Assembly (NCBI GenBank): GCA_045612485.1
Contig: JAZKZE010000044.1
Span: forward strand, 1-39,532
Direction of reading: 5' to 3'
From: RGIG5327 sp045612485
Lineage (GTDB): Bacteria > Verrucomicrobiota > Lentisphaeria > Victivallales > UBA1829
Length of the DNA: 39,532 bases
A program made the translations under genes and the position numbers. Under the pieces are notes generated by a model. That model did no database searches, had not been told where the DNA came from, and saw only the letters and a list, made by a program, of their open reading frames with translations. Shown here piece by piece: positions 8,818 through 16,230 of the stretch; the stretch's first letter is position 1; each line of letters starts with the position of its first letter.

Positions 8818-9783
8818 ATGAAAGACACTGTGAATGATAATTTTTATTACCGGCATACCATCGGGGAAAAGTATATCAATGAATTTTATCTGGAAAAGGA
8901 GTATCTGCCCTTTTTCAACACCAATTCCCTGCACCTTATCGGCTGGGGGCAGGCAAAGTACAAACCCGGCTGTGTGACCTCTTTCTGTCATCCCTACTGG
9001 TCATTACAGCTTATAGATGCCGGACAGTCCCTTGTGGATAACGGACAGCAGAAAAAGAATGTAAGTGCCGGGGATCTTGTTCTTGTTCGTCCGGGGGTGA
9101 CCTGGACTTATACCGTTCCGGAAGATACCATATTGACAAAAAGGGCAATATTGATTTCCAGCGGTCAGATCATGTCTTTACTTTGTAATCAGGGTGTACT
9201 TGCTGAAGATGATTTCTTTCATCTTCCCGAGCCCTGGAAAATAGAAGAATTTTATAATAAGATATTGAAAACCATCTGTGAAAAAAAAGACTCCTCCCCG
9301 GTACAGACACTCTCCGGTCTGGTATATCTCCTGCTTCTGGAACTGATCGCCCAGATGGGGAAAAACAATGTTTCTGTAAGTGATTTTGATGCTCTGACAA
9401 GAAATATCCGCAATAATCCCAAAGAAAATTACACACTCTCCCTTCTTGCGGAAAGGATGCATACAGGGGAACGCACTCTTGTACGGCTTTTCCGTAAAAA
9501 TCTGAAATGCTCCCCTATGGAATATGTGATCCGGATGCGTCTGGAACACGCCGCCCAGATGCTTGCACTGGATCACAGTTCCATGAAAAATATTGCCAGT
9601 GACTGCGGATTTAATTCCTTTTCCTATTTTTCCCGTCTCTTCCGCAGATATTACAATATGCCGCCGGGGGAATACAGAAAAAAACATATCGTAAATGAAG
9701 CATTCTGTATCCGGGCAGATGAGGAACTTAAAGCAAAGGAAAAACGGAAACGGCGGAAAAAAAATCAGGATAAAAACTTGTAA
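8818..9783 (+). CDS. AraC/XylS-family transcriptional regulator
   Basis: 321 residues. The N-terminal half (about 45-115) is a cupin-type sensor, with HPYWSLQLIDAGQ, AGDLVLVRPG and a strand-rich pattern typical of AraC_binding domains. Residues about 190-290 hold the double helix-turn-helix: LSLLAERMHTGERTLVRLFR as helix-turn-helix 1, and IASDCGFNSFSYFSRLFRRY followed by MPPGEYRK as helix-turn-helix 2 with the family signature. A basic tail (EKRKRRKKNQ) follows. It is divergent from the DUF4838/GH4 operon with 143 bp between the starts, the classic place for a regulator that senses the sugar released by its target operon (inference). The start at 8818 has aggga at a suitable distance. Confidence 0.93.
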   Translation: MKDTVNDNFYYRHTIGEKYINEFYLEKEYLPFFNTNSLHLIGWGQAKYKPGCVTSFCHPYWSLQLIDAGQSLVDNGQQKKNVSAGDLVLVRPGVTWTYTVPEDTILTKRAILISSGQIMSLLCNQGVLAEDDFFHLPEPWKIEEFYNKILKTICEKKDSSPVQTLSGLVYLLLLELIAQMGKNNVSVSDFDALTRNIRNNPKENYTLSLLAERMHTGERTLVRLFRKNLKCSPMEYVIRMRLEHAAQMLALDHSSMKNIASDCGFNSFSYFSRLFRRYYNMPPGEYRKKHIVNEAFCIRADEELKAKEKRKRRKKNQDKNL

Positions 9784-9858
9784 AAATCTTTTCTGAGTGT
9801 ATCTTATATCTCCCTTGAAACACTATAAAAAACAAATCTGTCATTTACAGGAAAAACT

Positions 9859-10782
9859 ATGAACAGTGATATTTTTCTGAAAGTTCTTTTTGCCATACTG
9901 GAAACCTTTGCCTTTTTCGGCATCGGTGCATTTATCGTTGCAAGAAAGATGCTCAATCAGGATTCCATCAAAGGCATGAGCCGTTTTGCCATCAATGTCC
10001 TTACCCCCTTTCTGATCTTTTCCTCTGTAGCGGGAAATTTTACAAAAGCAGATCTGACAACGGCATGGATCTATCCTGTTCTGGGCTTTGCCATGATGCT
10101 GCTGCATTGCGTTTTCGGGTATCTTTTCCTGATACTCAAACATAATACCGCGGAACGGAATGCCACATTTCTGCATATGGCGGTGGTAAATAATTATCTT
10201 TATCTGCCGTTGATCGTTATCGGCTATCTCTGGGACAGCAAAACTCTTGCCGCACTTCTTCTGTGGAGTGTGGGTTCCACCTTCGGACAATGGACCGTCG
10301 GGATCGCGGTCATGGCGGGCAGCGACATGAAAAGGATGCTGCGTACGCTCATTTCCCCCAACAGTATCGCTGTGATCGCCGCCATATTGTATATCCTCCA
10401 GCCGTACAGATTTCCTGTAAGGATCATGGACTTTTTCTCCAAAACAGGCTCCCTTGCCATTCCTCTCTGTCTGATTTTCATAGGAGCATCCATTTATTTA
10501 TCCCGCACGAAACTTTCCGCCCACGCCGGGGATGTACTGCTTACAACACTTATCCGGGTACTTGTCATTCCCCTTCTTACCTTGATCGTTCTGCAATATA
10601 TTCCTCTTCCGGCAATGGCACATAATATTGCTTCCGTCATTGCGGTGATGCCGGCATCGGCGGGAAGCGTACTTATCATGCGGGAGTATGGAGGGGATGC
10701 GGATTTTGCCGGACAGCTGATCCTTTCCACTACTATTGCCTCCCTTGTCACCATGCCTTTATTGCTTGCTTTCTGTCTGTAA
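9859..10782 (+). CDS. AEC-family transporter (auxin efflux carrier-like permease)
   Basis: 307 residues with about ten hydrophobic segments in two halves. The first helices (FLKVLFAILETFAFFGIGAF) and the conserved FAINVLTPFLIFSSV are typical of PF03547 membrane transport proteins. The second half contains PLCLIFIGASIYL and VIAVMPASAGSVLIMREYGG, the conserved proline/glycine crossing region. Bacterial members move malate, malonate or other organic acids; the substrate cannot be read here. The start has caggaa 8 bp upstream. It lies 75 bp after the AraC regulator on the same strand and may be co-transcribed with it, which would tie it loosely to the glycan locus. Confidence 0.9.
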   Translation: MNSDIFLKVLFAILETFAFFGIGAFIVARKMLNQDSIKGMSRFAINVLTPFLIFSSVAGNFTKADLTTAWIYPVLGFAMMLLHCVFGYLFLILKHNTAERNATFLHMAVVNNYLYLPLIVIGYLWDSKTLAALLLWSVGSTFGQWTVGIAVMAGSDMKRMLRTLISPNSIAVIAAILYILQPYRFPVRIMDFFSKTGSLAIPLCLIFIGASIYLSRTKLSAHAGDVLLTTLIRVLVIPLLTLIVLQYIPLPAMAHNIASVIAVMPASAGSVLIMREYGGDADFAGQLILSTTIASLVTMPLLLAFCL

Positions 10783-10800
10783 AAATATTTTTCTTTGACG

Positions 10801-10853
10801 CTTTCTGTTGAGTAAAGCAGGAAAATAAGAAACCTGCGGCGGTCAACAGAAAG
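10801..10853 (+). promoter_or_regulatory. Nested inverted repeat in the leader of the next gene
   Basis: CTTTCTGTTGA (10801-10811) pairs perfectly with TCAACAGAAAG (10843-10853). Inside it GCAGG (10817-10821) pairs with CCTGC (10833-10837). The 3' arm runs into the Shine-Dalgarno (aaggaag, 10851-10857) of the gene starting at 10862, so the fold could limit ribosome access. There is no U-run behind it, so it is not a standard terminator of the carrier gene. Confidence 0.5.
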
Positions 10854-10861
10854 GAAGAAAA

Positions 10862-11323
10862 ATGAATTTTATCTCCACAGAAGTATTGCGCAATGCCCTT
10901 GAGAAACATCTGAAGGAACTGAAAGAAGAAAACGGAACTGCCGCATTTGAGGATGTGCGGCAGCTTTACGGGGAAAATGCCGGAGAGGAGTTGTTTATCC
11001 ATCTTCCGGACTTATGCAAATTCCCTGCGGCAACCATAAATTTCATCCGTACAAGGCTTCCTTCTGAATATGCGGGAGCCGTCCGGGAGATCGACGGGGA
11101 GATCCTTGTGATCTGCCGTACAAATGGCGTAGCATTATTACACACAAAAGCGGAAAGACTTTTTGAAAGAGTGCTTTCTTCCCTCCATTTCCCCATTCCC
11201 GGACAGGTTATGTTTCTTGAAGGGCTCCCGCTCATCCTTATTAATAACGATACTGTTTCAGCCGGTATGGATTATGCGGTAACAAGAATTGAATTCACCC
11301 TGAAAGAGTTGGCAGGCATGTAA
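10862..11323 (+). CDS. Unknown 153-residue cytoplasmic protein
   Basis: I do not recognise the family. The N-terminal 40 residues are charged and helical (LRNALEKHLKELKEENGTAA). The rest alternates strands and helices, with no signal or membrane segment and a single Cys in ICRTNGVALL. It has a good Shine-Dalgarno (aggaag) 5 bp before the ATG, preceded by the nested hairpin at 10801-10853. It is followed by an 13-bp inverted repeat and then by the coiled-coil gene at 11384. Codon use is like its neighbours upstream. Treat it as a hypothetical protein that is probably real. Confidence 0.75.
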   Translation: MNFISTEVLRNALEKHLKELKEENGTAAFEDVRQLYGENAGEELFIHLPDLCKFPAATINFIRTRLPSEYAGAVREIDGEILVICRTNGVALLHTKAERLFERVLSSLHFPIPGQVMFLEGLPLILINNDTVSAGMDYAVTRIEFTLKELAGM

Positions 11324-11330
11324 AACACTA

Positions 11331-11359
11331 TCTGCCGGGAAAAGTATTTTTCCGGCAGA
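11331..11359 (+). terminator. 13-bp hairpin between two genes (terminator-like, no U-run)
   Basis: TCTGCCGGGAAAA (11331-11343), loop GTA, TTTTTCCGGCAGA (11347-11359), with one G-T wobble. The downstream bases are ccctta rather than a T tract. It may stop or attenuate transcription between 11323 and 11384, or stabilise the upstream mRNA. Confidence 0.45.
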
Positions 11360-11383
11360 CCCTTATTCAGGAAAGGAAAAATT

Positions 11384-12076
11384 ATGGAAAAACCCGATAA
11401 GATACATACAGCAAAAGCATTTTGGATTCTTTTCAAGATCCAGCTTGAAATATTCATAAGGAAAATGACAACATTGGAGAAACAGAGGCAGCTGTTGGAA
11501 AAGCTGGAGAAAAAATTCAGTGATAAAAACTGGGAAAAAGCGGAAGAACTTTATAAAACGCAATATTTCAAAGATAACTTTGTTAAGAATATGGAAGCGA
11601 AAAGGCTTTTCAGTGAACATGAATTGAAACGTTTTCTGGATAATAAAAATATATTCCAGAAAAATTTGAAAAGGATGAGAACATTATGTGTTGTCCTTGA
11701 AAAAATCGAAAAAAAAGTAAAGAAAATAAAAGCATATTATGATACGACAAAACTTGTTATTGATTTGAATAAGAGAGCCGGAAAACAGCGTAATGAGTTT
11801 GCCAATGCGGATGAAGAAAAAATGATCGATTTGATGAAAGAAGCCAAAGACAGTATGAATCAGATCGTAAATTTAGTTACTTCTTTCGGCAGTATTCCCA
11901 TTCTTTCCGATATTATCGGGCAATACGGGGAATTTTTCAAAGCCACAGATAATTTTTTCAATATTATTGCAGCATATTCCAGAAGGATCAACGAGGAAAC
12001 AAAGAAGATACCAAATAACTGGATAAATGATATGTATAAACACCATGAAATAATAGAAAATCCGAATAATGATTGA
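11384..12076 (+). CDS. Unknown coiled-coil protein, full-length member of a duplicated module
   Basis: 230 residues, very rich in Lys and Glu. Two long helical stretches (LEKQRQLLEKLEKKF about 31-45 and LEKIEKKVKKIKAYYD about 105-120) predict coiled coils. A less charged C-terminal part (VTSFGSIPILSDIIGQYGEF about 165-184) follows. No signal peptide or known domain was recognised. The start has aaggaaa upstream. Its stop codon at 12074-12076 abuts the stop of the membrane-anchored protein on the other strand with no spacer. The segment around ILSDI.GQYGEFFKA recurs twice downstream (13028-13237, 14184-14261) as remnants. The base composition is more AT-rich than the metabolic genes. Function unknown. 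Confidence 0.75.
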   Translation: MEKPDKIHTAKAFWILFKIQLEIFIRKMTTLEKQRQLLEKLEKKFSDKNWEKAEELYKTQYFKDNFVKNMEAKRLFSEHELKRFLDNKNIFQKNLKRMRTLCVVLEKIEKKVKKIKAYYDTTKLVIDLNKRAGKQRNEFANADEEKMIDLMKEAKDSMNQIVNLVTSFGSIPILSDIIGQYGEFFKATDNFFNIIAAYSRRINEETKKIPNNWINDMYKHHEIIENPNND

Positions 12077-12985
12077 TCACTGATGCTTAAATAATTTTTG
12101 CTTCAAATCCGTAAGTGCTTTTTCATCTACGATAGGATAAACTTTTGAAGCGGCAGCAAGTGAATAATATTTTTCTGCTTCATTTATTTTATTTTGTTTC
12201 AAATGCACTAAAGCAAGAAAGTAATAACCCCTTTGACTGTGTAATATACTGTTTGCAATCAAAGTATATTCATATGCTTTCCGGATGTTATCCTTGTACT
12301 TTAATTCCAGTTCTGCAAGTTTCAAATAAATTTCATGTTTTATATCCGGACTTTCTGCAAAGACCAGAGCCTTTTGCAAACTTTGTTCGCTTTCCACAAT
12401 TTGTCCGAGTTTCAAAAGACTATTCCCCCGATAGTGATAAACAGTAACAAGTATGCGTACGGCTTTTTTCTTCAAATCGTCTTCACCACCATTTCTGTTT
12501 ATAAAATCATTAAGAAGTTCAAGAGCTTTTGTGTAATTCTTATTTTCATAGTTATACCGGTATTTATCCCAGATATAAAACCATTTCACAAACAGTAATT
12601 CATAAGAAGAATATTTTTTATTTTCAAGCAGTTTTATATATCTTTCCATTTCCGGAAAATTTGCTTTCATTTTTTCATAATCTTTCTGCATATACCATAA
12701 AGCATTTTCCATGGGATACGAATAATAGAAAGCGTGCAGACTGGTTCGACTTTCACTTTTTTTAAGAAAGGTGCGGAAATTTTTTAAAACAACACTTGCT
12801 TCATTGAATTTACGCTGTTTCAGAAGATCGTAATAGTTATCTATATATTTACTGATTTCATAATTCAATAGCTTTTCTTTTCGTATTTTTTCCGGCACAT
12901 ACCAGAAATAATAAGCAGCGATCCCGCCACCAACAAGCACCAGGAAAACGATGAGTGCCCCAAGTATAATGATTTTCTTTTTCAT
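12077..12985 (-). CDS. Membrane-anchored TPR-like helical-repeat protein, copy 1
   Basis: 302 residues from the ATG at 12985, chosen over the in-frame ATG at 12997 because ggaggag sits 5 bp before it. Residues 1-30 form a signal anchor (VFLVLVGGGIAAYYFWYVPE); the rest would face the periplasm. Several 34-residue-like helical hairpins follow, the clearest being NIRKAYEYTLIANSILHSQR and RGYYFLALVHLKQNKINEAE near the C-terminus, as in TPR/Sel1-like proteins. A second copy lies at 13229-14140: the anchor is nearly identical while the body has strongly diverged. It is tail-to-tail with the coiled-coil gene and driven by a near-consensus promoter at 13006-13034. Confidence 0.8.
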   Translation of the reverse strand: MKKKIIILGALIVFLVLVGGGIAAYYFWYVPEKIRKEKLLNYEISKYIDNYYDLLKQRKFNEASVVLKNFRTFLKKSESRTSLHAFYYSYPMENALWYMQKDYEKMKANFPEMERYIKLLENKKYSSYELLFVKWFYIWDKYRYNYENKNYTKALELLNDFINRNGGEDDLKKKAVRILVTVYHYRGNSLLKLGQIVESEQSLQKALVFAESPDIKHEIYLKLAELELKYKDNIRKAYEYTLIANSILHSQRGYYFLALVHLKQNKINEAEKYYSLAAASKVYPIVDEKALTDLKQKLFKHQ

Positions 12986-13084
12986 AAACTCCTCCATTTT
13001 ACCGTAATATATTCCGGCAAAAGGAAAATGTCAAATCCCATTCTTTCCGATATTACCGGGCAATACGGGGAATTCTTCAAAGCA
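12886..13084. repeat. Block A of a ~200-bp duplicated segment (partner 14041-14240)
   Basis: The DNA coding the anchor of the TPR-like protein, its promoter, and the adjoining piece of coiled-coil gene (…ggcacataccagaaat… to …caatacggggaattcttc) is nearly the same at 14041-14240. The main difference is a short variable patch just before the ATG. Identity falls off on both sides. Confidence 0.85.
13006..13034 (-). promoter_or_regulatory. Near-consensus sigma70 promoter of TPR-like copy 1
   Basis: On the minus strand: TTGACA (13034-13029), a 17-bp spacer, TATATT (13011-13006). It is 20 bp upstream of the ATG at 12985, giving a short leader with ggaggag. The same promoter is found at 14162-14190. 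Confidence 0.8.
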
Positions 13085-13237
13085 ACAGATAAATTCTTCA
13101 ACAAAATCGCCACTTATTCAGAAAGAATCATTGAGGAAACAGAGAAGATATCTGATAATTTAGCTGAAAAAAAAGCCATAAGATTTTTTAATATTCAGAA
13201 CTTAAAAGATCCGTACATGAAAAAAACTTCACTCTGA
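13028..13237 (+). pseudogene. 5'-truncated copy of the coiled-coil gene (C-terminal 69 codons)
   Basis: The frame reads MSNPILSDITGQYGEFFKAT and continues into FFNKIATYSERIIEETEKIS. This parallels residues about 171-210 of the intact protein at 11384-12076, then diverges. The ATG lies inside the reversed -35 box of the minus-strand promoter and has no convincing Shine-Dalgarno, so expression is doubtful. It overlaps the 3' end of TPR-like copy 2 by 9 bp, keeping the tail-to-tail layout of the intact module. Confidence 0.7.
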
Positions 13238-14140
13238 CAGAAGTTTCTTCAATTTTACCAAATCTTTTTCATCAGCCAGAGGATATCTTTTGCACTGGAG
13301 AGTAAGGGAATAATACTTTTTTGCCTCCTCTTTTCTGCCTTGTTTCAAATGAATATAGGAAAGTAATAAATATCCTTCCTGACTTTGGATGTTATTATTG
13401 GCTTTAATTACATATTTACAGGCAAGAGGATAATTGGCTTTCTGCCTGTAAAAAAGTTCCAATCTTGCCAATCTTAAATACGTGACATGTTGTACAACAG
13501 GATCATTGTCATATTGTAAAATCTTTTGCGAGTATTGTATACTTTCATCCAGTTGATTCAACGCAAATAAACACCTTGCCTTTGCTGAGTAAATTCCATA
13601 GAGTATTCGGGGATTTACTTCCCCTATCTTTTTTTCGCCGCCACATTCAGTAATAAATTCTTCAATGGTATCGAAAGCCTCCTTTAATCTTTTGCTTACA
13701 TAATAATAATCAAATTTACTGTTGCAGAACGCCCATTTTGAGCCTAATAATTCTTTTTGGGAAAATCGGCCGTCATTGAGTGTAGCCAGCAATAATTTCA
13801 TTTTTGGAAGATTGTCCTTTATTTTTTCATATTTCCCTTGTGCATACCACAAATGATTCTCTATATCATAGGTATGAAAAGATATAAAGTTTTTGGTTAT
13901 TTGCGTATATTTTTTTGAAACAGAAATTTTACGCCATTTATTCAAAAGTATTTCAGCTTCATGAAATTTATTATACACTATAAGTTCAAAACATTCATCA
14001 CTGAATTTTTCGAAAGCATAAAATATATCATCCTGTCGTTTTTTTTCCGGCACATACCAGAAATAATAAGCAGCGATCCCGCCGCCGACAAGCGAAAGAA
14101 AAACAAAAATTGATGTTAGTATGATAATTTTCTTTTTCAT
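13229..14140 (-). CDS. Membrane-anchored TPR-like helical-repeat protein, copy 2
   Basis: 303 residues from the ATG at 14140; the in-frame extension to 14236 would run through the promoter and the third gene remnant. The signal anchor (VFLSLVGGGIAAYYFWYVPE) matches copy 1 at nearly every residue. The body keeps the same length and helical pattern (EGYLLLSYIHLKQGRKEEAK aligns with the last repeat of copy 1) but shares few residues elsewhere. Such a frozen anchor with a changing outer part suggests that the exposed helices vary with a partner (inference). It has its own copy of the strong promoter at 14162-14190. Confidence 0.8.
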   Translation of the reverse strand: MKKKIIILTSIFVFLSLVGGGIAAYYFWYVPEKKRQDDIFYAFEKFSDECFELIVYNKFHEAEILLNKWRKISVSKKYTQITKNFISFHTYDIENHLWYAQGKYEKIKDNLPKMKLLLATLNDGRFSQKELLGSKWAFCNSKFDYYYVSKRLKEAFDTIEEFITECGGEKKIGEVNPRILYGIYSAKARCLFALNQLDESIQYSQKILQYDNDPVVQHVTYLRLARLELFYRQKANYPLACKYVIKANNNIQSQEGYLLLSYIHLKQGRKEEAKKYYSLTLQCKRYPLADEKDLVKLKKLLSE

Positions 14141-14240
14141 GATTTTCTCCCTTGATGCTGTAATATATTCCGGCAAAAGAAAAATGTCAAATCCCATTCT
14201 TTCAGATATTACCGGGCAATACGGGGAATTTTTCAAAGCA
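14041..14240. repeat. Block B of the ~200-bp duplicated segment (partner 12886-13084)
   Basis: Same content and order as block A: anchor codons, variable patch, promoter, remnant of the coiled-coil gene. Similarity stops after tttcaaagca at 14240, where unrelated sequence begins. Confidence 0.85.
14162..14190 (-). promoter_or_regulatory. Near-consensus sigma70 promoter of TPR-like copy 2
   Basis: On the minus strand: TTGACA (14190-14185), 17 bp, TATATT (14167-14162), 21 bp before the ATG at 14140. The spacer differs from that of copy 1 by one base. Confidence 0.8.
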
Positions 14241-14261
14241 TATAAAACTCCGGTTTTGTGA
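14184..14261 (+). pseudogene. Third, 25-codon remnant of the coiled-coil gene
   Basis: Reads MSNPILSDITGQYGEFFKA, then five unrelated codons and a stop. It matches the start of the remnant at 13028, and the break at 14240 marks the edge of the duplication. No partner TPR-like gene follows on the right. Confidence 0.65.
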
Positions 14262-14286
14262 CATGGGAAAAAACGCTGTTAACGGC

Positions 14287-14314
14287 TTGAAAAATATTTT
14301 TTTTGCAGTATATT
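14287..14314 (+). promoter_or_regulatory. Candidate promoter of the NifU-like/GGGtGRT operon
   Basis: TTGAAA (14287-14292), a 16-bp spacer with a T8 run, and TATATT (14309-14314). It lies 64 bp before the ATG at 14378, with caggag as Shine-Dalgarno. The 100-bp gap holds no other gene. Confidence 0.55.
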
Positions 14315-14377
14315 ATTATAAATGTGTTTAAATTTCTTTATCCACAGTAGATATCAACAAAAACAGGAGAACAAGCA

Positions 14378-15088
14378 ATGCTCTTCACACACGAAGTAGA
14401 AGAAATGTGCTGCGTCGCCAAGGGCCCCAAAAACGGACCCGCACCCATTCCCCAGGAAGGTGCATGGACGAGAGCAAAAGAAGTCAAAGACATTTCCGGT
14501 CTGACCCACGGTGTGGGTTGGTGCGCACCCCAGCAGGGCGCATGCAAACTCACTCTTAACGTAAAAGAAGGTATCATTCAGGAAGCTCTGGTGGAAACCA
14601 TCGGCTGCTCCGGTATGACCCACTCCGCTGCTATGGCTGCCGAGATCCTCCCCGGCAAAACCATTCTGGAAGCCCTCAATACCCACCTTGTTTGCGATGC
14701 CATCAACACTGCGATGCGCGAACTCTTCCTCCAGATCGTTTACGGCCGCACCCAGACTGCTTTCTCTGAAGGCGGACTTCCCATCGGTGCCGGTCTTGAA
14801 GACCTCAAACAGCTCCGTTCCATTACCGGTACCATGTACAGCACCGCCCAGAAAGGCGTCCGCTACCTGGAAATGGCTGAAGGATATGTTACCGGACTGG
14901 CTCTGGACGAAGAAGACAAAGTCATCGGTTACGAATTCGTCAATCTGGGCAAGATGATGGAATTTGTGAACAAGAGCAGTCAGGAAGATCTGGAAAAGAT
15001 GAGTGTCAAAGACTTCATCAAGAAATTCCAGAAATCCTACGGCAGATTTGCTGATGCTGCCAAAGTCATCAACCCCCGCAAGGCATAA
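14378..15088 (+). CDS. NifU/IscU-like iron-sulfur scaffold-type protein (partner of GGGtGRT protein)
   Basis: 236 residues. Residues about 47-100 (GWCAPQQGACKLTL, then VETIGCSGMTHSA and AAEILPGKTILEAL) follow the pattern of the IscU/NifU N-terminal domain: an early Cys, a strand-turn-strand, a Gly-Cys-Ser/Gly-Met loop and the 'GKT..EAL' helix. Cys49, Cys56, Cys77 and Cys106 are candidate cluster ligands. The C-terminal half (about 120-236) is an addition not found in IscU and helical at the end. It lies 11 bp before the GGGtGRT gene, a pairing known in other anaerobes. Third codon positions are very C-rich compared with neighbours, which suggests strong expression. Function in cluster building is inferred from the fold only. 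Confidence 0.8.
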   Translation: MLFTHEVEEMCCVAKGPKNGPAPIPQEGAWTRAKEVKDISGLTHGVGWCAPQQGACKLTLNVKEGIIQEALVETIGCSGMTHSAAMAAEILPGKTILEALNTHLVCDAINTAMRELFLQIVYGRTQTAFSEGGLPIGAGLEDLKQLRSITGTMYSTAQKGVRYLEMAEGYVTGLALDEEDKVIGYEFVNLGKMMEFVNKSSQEDLEKMSVKDFIKKFQKSYGRFADAAKVINPRKA

Positions 15089-15099
15089 GGAGGAAGAAA

Positions 15100-16101
15100 A
15101 TGGCTCTTTTTGAAAGTTATGAACGCCGTATTGCCCAGATCAACAAATTCTTGAATGATAACGGGATCGCCTCCATCGAAGAAGCGGAACAGATTTGTAA
15201 GGACAAAGGCCTGGACATCATCCAGAGAGTCCGTGACATTCAGCCCATCTGCTTTGAAAACGCCTGCTGGGCATACCTCGTGGGTGCCGCAGTCGCCATC
15301 AAACGCGGTCAGACTGTTGCCAGCGAAATCGCCACCACACTGGGCGAAGGTCTGCAGAGCTTCTGCATCCCCGGAAGCGTTGCTGATGACCGTAAAGTAG
15401 GTCTCGGCCATGGTAATCTTGCCAGTATGCTTCTTCAGGAACAGACCAAATGCTTTGCTTTCTGTGCCGGTCACGAATCCTTTGCTGCTGCTGAAGGAGC
15501 TATCGGACTTGCCAAGAGTGCAAACAAAGCCCGTAAAGAACCCTTGAGAGTCATCCTCAACGGTCTCGGCAAAGATGCTGCTGAAATCATCTCCCGTATC
15601 AACGGCTTTACTCACGTGGAAACCTCTTTTGATTACAAGACCGGTAAACTTACCATTGTGAAAGAAAAAGCCTACTCCAAAGGCGAACGCGCCGCTGTCC
15701 GCTGCTTCGGTGCAGACGACGTGCGTGAAGGTGTTGCCATCATGTGGAACGAAGGTGTGGATATTGCCATCACCGGTAACAGCACCAACCCCACAAGATT
15801 CCAGCATCCTGTAATGGCTACCTATAAGAAAGAACGTATTGCCCAGGGTCAGAAATTCTTCTCCGTTGCCTCCGGCGGCGGTACCGGAAGAACTCTCCAC
15901 CCCGACAACATGGCTGCCGGTCCCGCTTCCTACGGTCTGACCGATACCATGGGCAGAATGCACTCTGACGCCCAGTTCGCCGGTTCCTCCTCCGTTCCCG
16001 CTCACGTGGAAATGATGGGACTTATCGGTATGGGCAACAACCCCATGGTGGGTGCTTCTGTTGACGTAGCTGTGGCAGTTGCCCAGGCTATGGCAAAATA
16101 A
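15100..16101 (+). CDS. GGGtGRT family protein
   Basis: 333 residues; the motif GGGTGRT that names the family is at residues 259-265, inside VASGGGTGRTLHPDNM. The chain is soluble, with alternating helices and strands and a Gly- and Met-rich C-terminus (GLIGMGNNPMVGASVDVAVA). The family occurs mainly in anaerobes beside a NifU-like gene, as it does here, and its biochemical role is not established. aggagg stands 5 bp before the ATG, an ideal ribosome site. Codon choice is strongly biased toward C-ending codons, as in the upstream gene, and a strong terminator follows, so the pair is a compact, highly expressed operon. Confidence 0.9.
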   Translation: MALFESYERRIAQINKFLNDNGIASIEEAEQICKDKGLDIIQRVRDIQPICFENACWAYLVGAAVAIKRGQTVASEIATTLGEGLQSFCIPGSVADDRKVGLGHGNLASMLLQEQTKCFAFCAGHESFAAAEGAIGLAKSANKARKEPLRVILNGLGKDAAEIISRINGFTHVETSFDYKTGKLTIVKEKAYSKGERAAVRCFGADDVREGVAIMWNEGVDIAITGNSTNPTRFQHPVMATYKKERIAQGQKFFSVASGGGTGRTLHPDNMAAGPASYGLTDTMGRMHSDAQFAGSSSVPAHVEMMGLIGMGNNPMVGASVDVAVAVAQAMAK

Positions 16102-16154
16102 TTTTTGAGAAAGACCGGGATCTAAAACCCGCATCTTTTTACAAAAAATTTTAT

Positions 16155-16196
16155 GGCAGAATGGTTTTTTGAATAAAAAAATCATTCTGCCTTTTT
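16155..16196 (+). terminator. Rho-independent terminator of the GGGtGRT operon
   Basis: GGCAGAATGG-T6 pairs with A6-TCATTCTGCC to give a stem of about 16 bp (one G-T), followed by ctttttcttt. The A/T part makes it nearly symmetric, so it could also serve the minus-strand lipoprotein gene ending at 16231. Confidence 0.85.
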
Positions 16197-16230
16197 CTTT
16201 CTGATTTAAACCGTTTTGCTTAAAAAAATA

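Noticed and set aside
11384..14140. Classical toxin-antitoxin or polymorphic toxin/immunity pair
   Set aside because: Genes are tail-to-tail with separate promoters, proteins are 230-303 residues and no nuclease, kinase or ADP-ribosyl motif is visible. Kept only as an analogy.
15037..16185. 382-codon minus-strand frame over the GGGtGRT gene
   Set aside because: Shadow caused by the C-rich codon style of the real gene; the plus strand holds the family motif, ribosome site and terminator.
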